DNA from: CAYRTV01 sp964505785
GTDB lineage: Bacteria; Acidobacteriota; Aminicenantia; Aminicenantales; Aminicenantaceae
NCBI GenBank assembly: GCA_964505785.1
Contig: CAZDJZ010000012.1
Coordinates: 1-64,000, forward strand
Direction of reading: 5' to 3'
Length of the DNA: 64,000 nt
Shown here piece after piece: positions 42,719 through 51,682 of the stretch. The notes beneath the pieces were generated by a model that was not told the DNA's origin, searched no databases, and was given only the letters and a program-made list of their open reading frames with translations. Position numbers and translations under genes: made by a program. The stretch's first letter is position 1. Each line of letters starts with the position of its first letter.

Positions 42719-43831
42719 TCATTTAGATCTTTTGTACGGACGGTAAAACAAAACCATGACCGCCAGGCTAAGTATATATATGATTCCAAGAACTGCAAAA
42801 ATGCCTGATTCTTCCCGGGCTATTTGATACACGGCCCCTTGTCCGGGTTGAGGAAGGGGAACCGGGTCCCAAGGAAGCCCGGTGGAGCGGGCCAGTCCGC
42901 GGATATACAGCATATGGATAACCGGAACTCCGCGGGCTGCCATTTCAAACAAGACTCCCCTTTGCTCTTTCGGCGGCCAGCGGATGACATCAGTCAATCC
43001 GGCTTCGACCTCCAGAATTTTGTCACTGACACCCAAGTTGGAATAACTTCCGCCGATATTGACAAACGCCTTTATGGGGTGATCCCCCGCATTCCTTTCG
43101 TACGCATCCATTTTCAAATGGACATTTTTTCTCAGATCAGGCTCATATACGAAATTCAGATCGCGGCGCCGGATATCTTTCAGGAGAAGACGCCGTCCTT
43201 CCGGCTGCATATCTCCTCCGATATCCCGTTCTCCTCCCAGGGAAACGACTGCCGGCTTCCGTATGATAACACCGGACTCCATCAGGCAGTCCTGTATTTT
43301 CAACCAGTGAAACCCGGGTTCATTGCATCCATATTGCGATGCTCCGAGGGAAACTTCCATCAGTAAATTCAAATTCATGGCGCCGGCTGCAGAATACGCA
43401 GCCAGGATTAAAGCCGGGAATGATCCGGATGCCCCCACGGCAACCGTATCGCCTTTCTGAACTCCGGCCCTGTGCAGATGCCAAACAATCGCCGCCGCCC
43501 AATTGGGATTGGTTGTGGTCCGCTTAGCCTCAAGATCACCCATCGTCGTGGTAATCGGCGTCCATTCATCGCCGATCAGCCCGGATTTATTGATGTCATA
43601 ATCCTCATGCATGGGAACATTCATCACTTTACGCCCGCCCCTGATTGTGCTCATTCCCAAAGACATGATCTGGGCGGCCCTGCGCATTTGAGCTTCAAGT
43701 CCGGTTTCAAACAAAGAAGGGATAAGGCGGCCCGAAATCCAAAAAACCAAACTTGCCAGAAAAAACCAGCAAATCAAACGGTTTTTTCCATCCGGCTTGA
43801 ACCGACGGAAAGTCGGCAGAATATTTTTCAT
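42719..43831 (-). CDS. pgsW: poly-gamma-glutamate system protein PgsW-like
   Basis: A 370-residue protein with an N-terminal TM helix (about 18-38) and a C-terminal TM helix (about 342-362) around a large soluble domain. That domain has GLIGDEWTPITTTMGDLEAKRTTTNPNW split over helices, DTVAVGASGSFPALI, SLGGERDIGGDM and FVNIGGSYSNLG. I recognise it as the protein class known only from poly-gamma-glutamate loci. Its ATGA overlaps the pgsC stop by 4 bp. Biochemical role is not known to me; the GASGS loop and the NIGGS segment look like a ligand-binding site. Gene symbol follows common annotation use. Confidence 0.87.
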   Translation of the reverse strand: MKNILPTFRRFKPDGKNRLICWFFLASLVFWISGRLIPSLFETGLEAQMRRAAQIMSLGMSTIRGGRKVMNVPMHEDYDINKSGLIGDEWTPITTTMGDLEAKRTTTNPNWAAAIVWHLHRAGVQKGDTVAVGASGSFPALILAAYSAAGAMNLNLLMEVSLGASQYGCNEPGFHWLKIQDCLMESGVIIRKPAVVSLGGERDIGGDMQPEGRRLLLKDIRRRDLNFVYEPDLRKNVHLKMDAYERNAGDHPIKAFVNIGGSYSNLGVSDKILEVEAGLTDVIRWPPKEQRGVLFEMAARGVPVIHMLYIRGLARSTGLPWDPVPLPQPGQGAVYQIAREESGIFAVLGIIYILSLAVMVLFYRPYKRSK

Positions 43832-44271
43832 ATGATTCCCAGCCAGCTCAGAATCCTCACTGCAAAATAAGTCAGCACTGAAACGGTAAACAATGAAGCC
43901 AAGGTCGGCAGGTATCTTTGCCGTTCCAGGTTATTAGCCAGCAATCCCGGGATAACCAGACCAACGGCCCTGACTCCGACGGGGTATGGAAAAAGCTCAG
44001 GCCAAATCAAAAACCACAACTGCGCCCAAAAGGCCCCCAGTATGACCAGAAATGCAAACCGGCGTTTCCCAAAAAGAATGAAATGATGGGAAAAAATTTT
44101 ATACGAAAACAAAGCCAGGAAAGCCACAACTAAAGTAGCGCCCGCTTTGATCGGCACATGCAAATAGAGTGCAATATAAGCGGGCACAATAAGGCCTCCC
44201 GGATAAATATCAAATATTTCTATATAGATGACCGCCAACAAAAGTCCGATGAAAAATGTTTCATAAATCAT
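43828..44271 (-). CDS. pgsC: poly-gamma-glutamate biosynthesis protein PgsC/CapC
   Basis: A 147-residue integral membrane protein with about five helices. It begins with the family N-terminus YETFFIGLLLAVIYIEIFDIYPGGLIVPAYIALY and ends with GLVIPGLLANNLERQRYLPTL. PgsC is the membrane partner of the PgsB ligase in polymerising and passing poly-gamma-glutamate. It overlaps pgsB by 11 bp upstream and pgsW by 4 bp downstream, so the three are coupled. Confidence 0.94.
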   Translation of the reverse strand: MIYETFFIGLLLAVIYIEIFDIYPGGLIVPAYIALYLHVPIKAGATLVVAFLALFSYKIFSHHFILFGKRRFAFLVILGAFWAQLWFLIWPELFPYPVGVRAVGLVIPGLLANNLERQRYLPTLASLFTVSVLTYFAVRILSWLGII

Positions 44272-45448
44272 ATGGATTTCCTATTCGATCCCAATGCTCC
44301 ACCAGGGATGCCCCGGCTTGGCCGATATTTCCCATTCCCACAATCAGAGCCGGGTCTTTATCCAATGCCGTTATTTTTTCCATAATCCCCCGTCCTTCCC
44401 TGGTCTGGATAACAAATAAATTTTCCTTGCCGAACTGAGGCTGCAGCGATTTCCTTAGTACGTCCCCATGATCCCCCAGGAAAATTATCCGCCTCAGTTC
44501 GGGAAAAAGCTTCTGGCGAATCGCTTTTTCCCATTGCAAAGTGCGTGAACCACGATCTTTGCGCAAATTAAGCAGTCCAATCCATTTTTTATCCTTCAAC
44601 TCAGAGTGTTTCCGGAGCACATCCATTATCTGGCGGGTGGATTCCGGATCATTAGCCGCAAACGCATTCACTAAAAACCAGGTCCTTTTCGGAAGGCTCA
44701 GGTCCAGCCGCCAAACCCGGAGACGACCCGGATCAGGGGGGACTTTCCGCATGGCGTCATAGGCAATATCACGCTCAATCCCCAGGAAATCAGAAACCTT
44801 GAGAGCCAGCCGGATATTCTGCACAAACTCATATCCCGGAATTTCTTCACGGATAATTTTTTCTTCCCGCTCTTCGCTTTTAACCGAAATAAGGCGGGAC
44901 TGGAAAATCCGGGTCTTTTCCTCAAAGACTGGAGACATTTCAACTTCCGGAATAAACACAGTGCTGTTTTTCGGGATAGCCTCGGCAAAACAACATGCGA
45001 TCTCATCCCGGGTGGTCCCGCACTGATCAAGATGATCCAGCCGCACATTGGTAATGACGAGCAGATGCGGTTTGAACAGCTTCAAAGATTCCGCACTTAA
45101 TGTTTCCGGCCCAATGCTCATCAACTCGGTTACAAGGGCCTGGACCGACCTGTCCGCAGCTATGCGGAGCAGATTTTTTTGCTCCAAAATGCTGGTCCGT
45201 CCCTTTCGCTTGATGCGGATTTCCCGGCCGTTTTCGTCGATAATCAGCGGCTCTGATCCTGTTGTTTTGGCCATAACCCGCATCCCGGCCTCCCGCAAAA
45301 CGGCATAGATCATCCGGACTACTCCGGATTTCCCGCGAGTGCCGGTGACAGCAATTCGGAGCGGTAAAACCCGCGCTTTGCGCACCACAAACGTTTTCTC
45401 CAGTCTGATCCAGACGACTAAAAAGACCAGGCTGAAAAAAACAATCAT
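44261..45448 (-). CDS. pgsB: poly-gamma-glutamate synthase PgsB/CapB
   Basis: Mur-ligase-related amide ligase of 395 residues that polymerises glutamate through gamma-carboxyl links using ATP. One N-terminal TM helix is followed by the P-loop VTGTRGKSGVVR, the conserved TTGSEPLIIDENG, QALVTELMSIGPE, and NVRLDHLDQCG segments, and the C-terminal VGMGNIGQAG. AGGAATTA precedes the ATG. It leads pgsB-pgsC-pgsW and lies 46 bp after the M28 peptidase stop. No pgsA/capA or pgsE is visible, so polymer export must use other parts, perhaps pgsW. Confidence 0.95.
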   Translation of the reverse strand: MIVFFSLVFLVVWIRLEKTFVVRKARVLPLRIAVTGTRGKSGVVRMIYAVLREAGMRVMAKTTGSEPLIIDENGREIRIKRKGRTSILEQKNLLRIAADRSVQALVTELMSIGPETLSAESLKLFKPHLLVITNVRLDHLDQCGTTRDEIACCFAEAIPKNSTVFIPEVEMSPVFEEKTRIFQSRLISVKSEEREEKIIREEIPGYEFVQNIRLALKVSDFLGIERDIAYDAMRKVPPDPGRLRVWRLDLSLPKRTWFLVNAFAANDPESTRQIMDVLRKHSELKDKKWIGLLNLRKDRGSRTLQWEKAIRQKLFPELRRIIFLGDHGDVLRKSLQPQFGKENLFVIQTREGRGIMEKITALDKDPALIVGMGNIGQAGASLVEHWDRIGNPYDL

Positions 45449-45494
45449 TAATTCCTGAATGATGTTCTCCCGGAGAATAGACTATCCAAGGTAT

Positions 45495-47813
45495 TCACTC
45501 CATCATCCTGCGGACATGGGATAAAACGCGGAAAAACGTCTGCGAAAAAATTTGTCCAAGAGCCCTGCGGTCATAATCAGCTTTAATAAAATACGGAATA
45601 ACCTCCAAAACTTTATCCGCACCCGCATCCTTCCATAGGCATTCCTGGTTAACCAGCATGACATGTTCCGGGCCGGCGGCTTCTTTGACTGCATCCAGCA
45701 TGGCGAAATCCTGTTCCGGACTCCGGCTGGACAGCAGCGTCAACCCTAGGACAGAGCCGGTTTTTTTGATCAAATCCATCACATTCTTCTCCATGATTTC
45801 ACCTGATAAAATCACCACCGGATATTCCGCGGCTTCAAGCAGAAGGCGGGCCTGAGCAGAATTCAATTCGGACAGCAGCAGCAGTAAACCGCTTTTATTT
45901 AAGATCTTAAACCGGGCTTGGCCGGAGGCAGACCAGGAATCACCCTGGAAAAAAACAGACGGATCGTCCAGGTTGATAAAATAAAGGCCCTGCCTGGCCA
46001 GGACTTGAGCCCATTCCGGATTATTTTCCAATCCTCCTGAAAGGCCGTCCAAACCGGGTATGACCGAAGTTTTCCCCTGGCTGACCGTGCGGGACAAGCT
46101 CCGGACATCTTTGAACAACTGCAGCCCTTCAGCTGCCTGGAATGATTCTTCAAGAGCCAGTAATTGGGTAATCAAAGACATGAAAGCATCCTTTCCAGTC
46201 AACCCAGCTTCCGGAGCCACAGCAGACAGCTGTAAATCCACATAATGATCAGCCACATCATTCCGGTCCTCCAGCATTTGATCCAGCCGGTTTATTTTAT
46301 AATTCACCGCATCAATGTATTTTAAATAAAACCATTCCTGCCGCCGCTTCCGGATCAAGTCTCCCGGCTCATTCGCTAGAATATTCACAGCCGTAAAAAC
46401 AAAATCCCCCACCCGCTTCAGCAATTCCGGCTGGACCAGATCAGCGTCATCACGGGGATGATGATATTTAAAATGGTGTCCTTCCGTCATGATGGCGTAA
46501 GCAGGGACTCCCTTCATTAAAAAAGGCGTATGATCCGAACCCCCGGGGCCGCCGCGCTCCGGCTCGACATATTCCGCAATGGATTCAGGCAAGCGGGCCT
46601 TGAGAATGTCCCATATTTCAGGACCGTAATATTCCCCCCGGAAAGGAACTTTACCGCTGCCGTGCGCAACCATATCCAGATTGATACAAGTAACAGTGGT
46701 TTCTATCGGGTGAGTGGGATGATCGGCATAATGATAAGATCCCAGAAGGCCCTGTTCTTCCCCGGCCCAAAGAGCAAAAATCACTGTCCGGCTGAGCCTC
46801 TCAGTATTTTGTTTCATCACCCGGGCAAGTTCCATAACTACGGCCGTCCCGGATGCATTGTCATTGGCGCCGTTATAAATATCTCCGGCAGCACCTACTC
46901 CCAGATGGTCCATATGTGCTCCGATAACAATGTATTCGTTGCGGAGGCTTTTGTCATCACCGGTTATTTTGGCCAGGACATTCCGTGTTTTTCTTTCCGG
47001 GTCATAGACGGCGTTAAGGGAAACAAAAACATTCACCCCTGTTGCAAAGGACTGCGGCTCGCCCTCGCGGTCAATTTGCTGCAGTAAATAACGCCGGTCT
47101 GTTTTCAAGTTTTTAAAGATAAAATCCATGGTGTTATCGCCGGCGGAAAGCAGCACAAAGTCAGGATCATATATATCCTTGTCTACCTGCAGCCGGAAAT
47201 AACGGCTGGAATCAGAAGGCGGCTGAAAGAGAATAATTCCAAGCGCGCCTTGTTTGCGGGCGGCCTGGATGCGCTGATTCATCTTCGTTTCATTATCCAG
47301 TTTGTCCTGGAGTTTCCGGGGAACTCCGGTTGTCATCAGAACCAATTTACCGCGAACATCCACATTTTTATAGTCATCATAACCTTGGTCTGGAGCATGG
47401 ATTCCATATCCTGCAAAGACAATTTCAGCGGTAAAATGACCGGATCCGGAATAGCGCTGGACCCGCCAGTCCTCGCCGTAAACAAAATCGCGTTCGGCCT
47501 GATCTGTTTTTACCCGGAAAATTACGCCTTGAGCGATATTCCGGTGCTCAATTGTGAAGTGCTGGAAATAGGTGCCGTCATCACCGGCCGGCTCCAGTCC
47601 CCATTGTTCAAACTTCGAGGCGATGTATTCTTCCCCCATCACACCGCCGGGTTGCCCGCTTTTCCGGCCCAGCATGGCATCAGCAGCCAGCTCTTTAATA
47701 TAATTCCAGGCAGCCTGCTCATCAAACGGCAAGGCATCAGCCTGCGCAGCCGCGGACGGTGCGGCCAGGAAACACAGCACTAAGATGAATCCGGCTATTT
47801 TTCTCTTTCTCAC
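45495..47813 (-). CDS. exported M28-family aminopeptidase-like protein
   Basis: A 772-residue protein with signal peptide (KIAGFILVLCFLAAPSAAAQA), a PA-like insert near 130-240, and an M28 di-zinc domain. Ligand motifs in order are IGAHMDHLG, GANDNASGTAVVMEL, WAGEEQGLLGS, NLDMV and GSDHTPFLMKGVPA. The last 250 residues form an extra helical and alpha/beta domain not usual in short M28 enzymes. GTG is the only start: AAGGAGGAAAT lies directly before it, and the nearby ATG runs into a stop. Upstream of pgsB on the same strand; likely a secreted peptidase, joint transcription with pgs possible. Confidence 0.9.
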   Translation of the reverse strand: MRKRKIAGFILVLCFLAAPSAAAQADALPFDEQAAWNYIKELAADAMLGRKSGQPGGVMGEEYIASKFEQWGLEPAGDDGTYFQHFTIEHRNIAQGVIFRVKTDQAERDFVYGEDWRVQRYSGSGHFTAEIVFAGYGIHAPDQGYDDYKNVDVRGKLVLMTTGVPRKLQDKLDNETKMNQRIQAARKQGALGIILFQPPSDSSRYFRLQVDKDIYDPDFVLLSAGDNTMDFIFKNLKTDRRYLLQQIDREGEPQSFATGVNVFVSLNAVYDPERKTRNVLAKITGDDKSLRNEYIVIGAHMDHLGVGAAGDIYNGANDNASGTAVVMELARVMKQNTERLSRTVIFALWAGEEQGLLGSYHYADHPTHPIETTVTCINLDMVAHGSGKVPFRGEYYGPEIWDILKARLPESIAEYVEPERGGPGGSDHTPFLMKGVPAYAIMTEGHHFKYHHPRDDADLVQPELLKRVGDFVFTAVNILANEPGDLIRKRRQEWFYLKYIDAVNYKINRLDQMLEDRNDVADHYVDLQLSAVAPEAGLTGKDAFMSLITQLLALEESFQAAEGLQLFKDVRSLSRTVSQGKTSVIPGLDGLSGGLENNPEWAQVLARQGLYFINLDDPSVFFQGDSWSASGQARFKILNKSGLLLLLSELNSAQARLLLEAAEYPVVILSGEIMEKNVMDLIKKTGSVLGLTLLSSRSPEQDFAMLDAVKEAAGPEHVMLVNQECLWKDAGADKVLEVIPYFIKADYDRRALGQIFSQTFFRVLSHVRRMME

Positions 47814-47843
47814 ATTTCCTCCTTATCAAGCCGAAGCACGCTC

Positions 47844-47963
47844 TGTCATGCCCGGAGCGAAGCGACGTGAATCTTAGACGCCTTTACCTGGAAAGACGAA
47901 AACGCCTCTTCACAGCGAAGCAGTCTAAAATCCCCTCGGCCGCTGTGCGGCCTGGGGATGACA
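47844..47963 (+). repeat. R1 MITE-like element (TGTCAT...ATGACA)
   Basis: About 120 bp bounded by TGTCATGCCC and CCTGGGGATGACA, with inner inverted words CTTAGACG and GCAGTCTAAAAT and a GGCCGCTGTGCGGCC hairpin. Related copies: 52633-52749, 54309-54428, 62829-62946. It fills the gap upstream of the M28 gene. Confidence 0.7.
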
Positions 47964-48048
47964 AAGGGGTTAGCTCCGCGAATTTCAAGATAACTCGTTA
48001 TTATAACCAAAAAAAACGTAAAAGATAAATTCAGGATGCGGACGCAAA

Positions 48049-50202
48049 TCACCATCGCCATAGATAAGAAGCTTTGAAAAAGAGTCCCCTTCGGATTTCA
48101 TAGTATTGCAGCGGAGCGCGCTCAAACCCATCCGGGCTGCGGAACTGCTGATACAGTGAACCATAACCGAGATGGATAACCGTCCCCGGAATATAGGTGA
48201 AGGAAGCCAAAAGGTCGGCCAGGATCTCTTTGCGGAAAGAATTGTATTCCACAATACCCCTGAAAAACAAATACCGGTTCACCTGATAGGTGTTGCGGCT
48301 GCGGAGGATCAGATAGTTATATTCTTTTATGCGGCTGCTGCGGCGGGTAAAATCCGAATAGGTCAAACCAAGCTCAAGATGAATATTCGGGGTGGGAAGA
48401 TAAACCGCTTCCGCGGAAATGTCCTGTCCGGAACCGGGGTAGGGATTGAGAACATACCGGATTTTATTGCGGTATTGATAAGAGGTATGGATGGAAAACT
48501 GTTTGCTCAACTGACTTTGAGCGATGATCCGCATGCCGCTTGTATTTAACCTTTTGCCCAGGAATATTTCTGTTGAGTAGCGCCCGCCCAGCAGCAGAGT
48601 TGAATTCCGCTGCATAATAAGACGAATGTCCAGTGAGTTGGACGTTTCATACAGCCCGCTGAATTTATCCCGCAAATGAATGCTGTGGACCATGGGATCG
48701 ATTCGCTGAATAAATCCCGATTTGGGATAGAGCATGCGGATGGCTCCCGACCGGAAACGCGTCAATCCGGTGCGGGTTAAATATCCGGTTTCCGTCTTGA
48801 AATCCTGCCCAATGTCCTGCATTCCCAACACCAGCATCCAATTCCGCGTAGTGTAAGCGTAGTTGAGTCCTAAAGCGTGTCCCTGATCCACGGGCCGGTC
48901 TTGCTCCTGTGTGCGGGTATAAAAGAGATGAAAACCAGCCTGGCTGGACGGATTCAGGCGCAGCAGTCCGTCCAGTCCCAGCAAGCGGTTGGAACCTTGT
49001 TCCCTCTCCCGGCCCGTGTAAAATCCGCCAAAAAATCCATCCCGGGCAAGGGAACGCTTATAACGGAAAACCGTAAAATGGGCGTAAGGATTCCCGGTTT
49101 CATATGGAATTTCATCCATGGCGTATATGGCCGCCAAAGTATCTTTCTTCCCGGCCTTGCCATTCAGTTTAAACCCGGCCAGGGGATTGATGATATTCCG
49201 TGTATGCACCACTTCAGCCAGCGGATCCCCGCTGTGGGCTCCGGCAAAATTAAACTTCTCCAGGCCTTCCAGAAAAAAGGGGCGTTTCTCCGGGAAAAAT
49301 AAGGTGTAGCGCTGATTGAAATCCACTTGCCCCGCATCCGCTTCCACCTGGCTGAAATCAGGATTAATTGTTCCGTCCAGGATCAAATCCGAAGAGATGC
49401 CGTATTTTGCAGTTAAGCTGAGGTTTGTTTCTCCTCCAAGCGGGGCCAGCCGGTTCTGTTCATATTCATGCCGGCGGCTGTATGTGGCGGCCGGGATGAC
49501 CTCTACCAGCGGACCCGGATCAACTCCGGCATAAAGCAGGGGCATGGTCTGGGTTAAAAAATTCGGTCCATGCTGAGCGTCCAAAGGAGGAAAGGTGCCG
49601 ATTTCAGATAAGCGGTTTATCTTGCGCTCGAAAATGACGCCCATGCTGACCTGTTTGCTTCCTGAAAACCGGATACTCTGAAAGGGAATCCGGATCTCTA
49701 TCGTGTATCCCCGTTTGTCGATTTGCCCTTTGCTGTACCAGACCATATCGACAGTGTGGTCTTCATGGCCGCCTTCAAACCGTGAGTCCCCTTGGATGCC
49801 CACCGGATTGCAGTAAAAGACATGGAGGGATTGCTGGTCGAAAAAGGTATCCAGGTTGATGCCGATCCAATCATCCGGATGAATGCTATCCCGGCTGGTC
49901 ACCGAGGATTTGACCGTCCCGGGCTGACTGTCATAACACCGGAAAGCAAAATACAGATTACTCCGGTCATAGGCCATATACACGACTGTATCATCCTGCA
50001 TGGGTTTGCCGTAGTCCGGATACCAGGTCTTGAAACCGCTGACCCGGGATGCAGATTCCCATAGCGGATCATCGAGTATTCCGTCGATGCTGGGGGGCTT
50101 ATCCGTGAAAAACGGTCTAACAGCCTCCAAACCGGGCAGATTCAGATTCATCACCAGCACAAATACAGTTGCCCAGCCGGCTTTTAATATCTTTGGTCTC
50201 AT
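48049..50202 (-). CDS. CBM9-like/DUF5916 outer-membrane protein
   Basis: A 717-residue protein: an N-terminal signal, then a carbohydrate-binding family-9-like domain (about 30-210: FFTDKPPSIDGILDDPLWESA, VYMAYDRSNLYFAFRCYD). A long DUF5916 beta-rich region follows with ATYSRRHEYEQ, DLILDGTINPDFSQVEADAGQVDFNQRYTLFFPEKRPFFLEG over consecutive strands, and repeated amphipathic strands up to the aromatic C-terminus LWRW. This suggests an outer-membrane beta-barrel. Its partner or substrate is unknown; proteins of this type are common in Bacteroidota and Acidobacteriota. Single gene with a weak ribosome binding site. Confidence 0.86.
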   Translation of the reverse strand: MRPKILKAGWATVFVLVMNLNLPGLEAVRPFFTDKPPSIDGILDDPLWESASRVSGFKTWYPDYGKPMQDDTVVYMAYDRSNLYFAFRCYDSQPGTVKSSVTSRDSIHPDDWIGINLDTFFDQQSLHVFYCNPVGIQGDSRFEGGHEDHTVDMVWYSKGQIDKRGYTIEIRIPFQSIRFSGSKQVSMGVIFERKINRLSEIGTFPPLDAQHGPNFLTQTMPLLYAGVDPGPLVEVIPAATYSRRHEYEQNRLAPLGGETNLSLTAKYGISSDLILDGTINPDFSQVEADAGQVDFNQRYTLFFPEKRPFFLEGLEKFNFAGAHSGDPLAEVVHTRNIINPLAGFKLNGKAGKKDTLAAIYAMDEIPYETGNPYAHFTVFRYKRSLARDGFFGGFYTGREREQGSNRLLGLDGLLRLNPSSQAGFHLFYTRTQEQDRPVDQGHALGLNYAYTTRNWMLVLGMQDIGQDFKTETGYLTRTGLTRFRSGAIRMLYPKSGFIQRIDPMVHSIHLRDKFSGLYETSNSLDIRLIMQRNSTLLLGGRYSTEIFLGKRLNTSGMRIIAQSQLSKQFSIHTSYQYRNKIRYVLNPYPGSGQDISAEAVYLPTPNIHLELGLTYSDFTRRSSRIKEYNYLILRSRNTYQVNRYLFFRGIVEYNSFRKEILADLLASFTYIPGTVIHLGYGSLYQQFRSPDGFERAPLQYYEIRRGLFFKASYLWRW

Positions 50203-50289
50203 TTCTCGATTCGGTCCTGAATTTTAAAAATAAAAAAAACATACACTAAAACTCATTTTAATGCTATGGAAATTTGATATTCAATCTAC

Positions 50290-51612
50290 TCACGCGTGCC
50301 GGACCAGAGTCCGGATTCCCTCCAGCAGCTGATCGATCATCGCATAGGAGCAATACATATGCGTGGAAACCCGGCAGCCGTAGGTTCCGGCTTCCTTGTC
50401 TCCCACTGTTCGGATTACAATATTGTATTTTTCCCTCACATAATCCACGATATCCTGCGGGTCGATCCCTTGGATGGAAAAAGCCGTTAATCCCCCGCTG
50501 AGGTATGGATCTTCGGGTGTATGCAGCTTCACCCCCGCTATCTTTTTCAGTTCCTGTTTAAGATATCCCGCCAGTGATTTGATCCGCCGCTCGATCCGGG
50601 TCTTTCCAATATAATTCTGAAAATTAATGGCCTCCCCTAAGGCGATAATCAAGGCATCCGCCAGCTGGCCCAAAGTTTCATATTTGCGGGCACTATCCTG
50701 ATCCCATCCGGAAGTGGTGATGGTTGGCCACAAGCGGTCCTGCACATCCTTACGGACATAGAAGACTCCGACTCCAGTGGGAGCTCCCAGCCATTTATAG
50801 GGGCTTGCGGCAAAAAAATCCACCCCCAGATCCTTCATATCCAGGTCCAGCATGCCCACTCCGTGAGCGGAGTCGGCAGCCACAAGGAGGCCTTTCTCAT
50901 GCGCCATTTGACACAATTCCTTCAGCGGAGAGATCAACCCTGAAATATACACGGTATGGCTGACGCTGATGACTTTTGTCCGGGAAGTTACGGCCTTGCG
51001 AAAAGCATCCACAAACTCCTTCGCACTTTGCGGCGGCAGCCCAATGGGAACTTCGGTTACCTTGATGCCGAAGCGGGCTTCCTTTATTTTCCAAGGGTGA
51101 GTGCCCCCGGGATGCTCCATGCTGGAAATGAGCACTTCATCGCCTTCCTGCATGTCCAGTCCATTGGCCGCGAAATTCATGCCTTCGGTGGTGTTCCGGA
51201 CAATCGCCACCTCGTCCGGGGAGGCATGGATAAAATCCGCCAGGCGTGTTCGAACGGCTTCCTTTTTGCATAAAAGATACTCATATACATCCACTGGCTT
51301 GGTGGCCTGGACTTTAAATGTTTCCATCAGTGTATTAAACACCGGTTTCGGCATCGGCCCGACGGTACCGTTATTCATCATGATCAATCCGTCCTGAAAC
51401 AGAAACTGTTCACGGATGGCGTCCCAATAAACTCCATCCGGAGATTCATCCCGGATATACTTAAGGTTTAGATCCGTAATGCTTTGATATACGGACGCAT
51501 TTAATCGGCTGAGCCCGGCGGCTGTCACAGCAGAGCCGGTCACCAGGGATTTTACGAAATCCCGCCGCGACCAGCCTTTGTCCGATATCTGATTAAACCA
51601 ATTTTGAAACAT
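50290..51612 (-). CDS. Tat-exported class-V PLP-dependent aminotransferase-fold protein
   Basis: A 440-residue fold-type I PLP enzyme of the isopenicillin-N epimerase/cysteine desulfurase group. The PLP lysine lies in FFAASPYKWLGAPTGVG and the aspartate in VAADSAHGVG. NTTEGMNFAANG binds the phosphate. The N-terminus has a twin-arginine motif (WSRRDFVKSLV) and a hydrophobic Ala-rich stretch, so a folded, cofactor-loaded enzyme appears to be exported. AAGGGGGGAAC precedes the ATG. Substrate unknown; epimerase, lyase or desulfurase activity are all possible. Confidence 0.87.
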   Translation of the reverse strand: MFQNWFNQISDKGWSRRDFVKSLVTGSAVTAAGLSRLNASVYQSITDLNLKYIRDESPDGVYWDAIREQFLFQDGLIMMNNGTVGPMPKPVFNTLMETFKVQATKPVDVYEYLLCKKEAVRTRLADFIHASPDEVAIVRNTTEGMNFAANGLDMQEGDEVLISSMEHPGGTHPWKIKEARFGIKVTEVPIGLPPQSAKEFVDAFRKAVTSRTKVISVSHTVYISGLISPLKELCQMAHEKGLLVAADSAHGVGMLDLDMKDLGVDFFAASPYKWLGAPTGVGVFYVRKDVQDRLWPTITTSGWDQDSARKYETLGQLADALIIALGEAINFQNYIGKTRIERRIKSLAGYLKQELKKIAGVKLHTPEDPYLSGGLTAFSIQGIDPQDIVDYVREKYNIVIRTVGDKEAGTYGCRVSTHMYCSYAMIDQLLEGIRTLVRHA

Positions 51613-51682
51613 GTTCCCCCCTTATTTGTAAGATTGTGAATCGTTAATCGCAAAACCAGTTAATGGTGAATAGTGAATGGCA

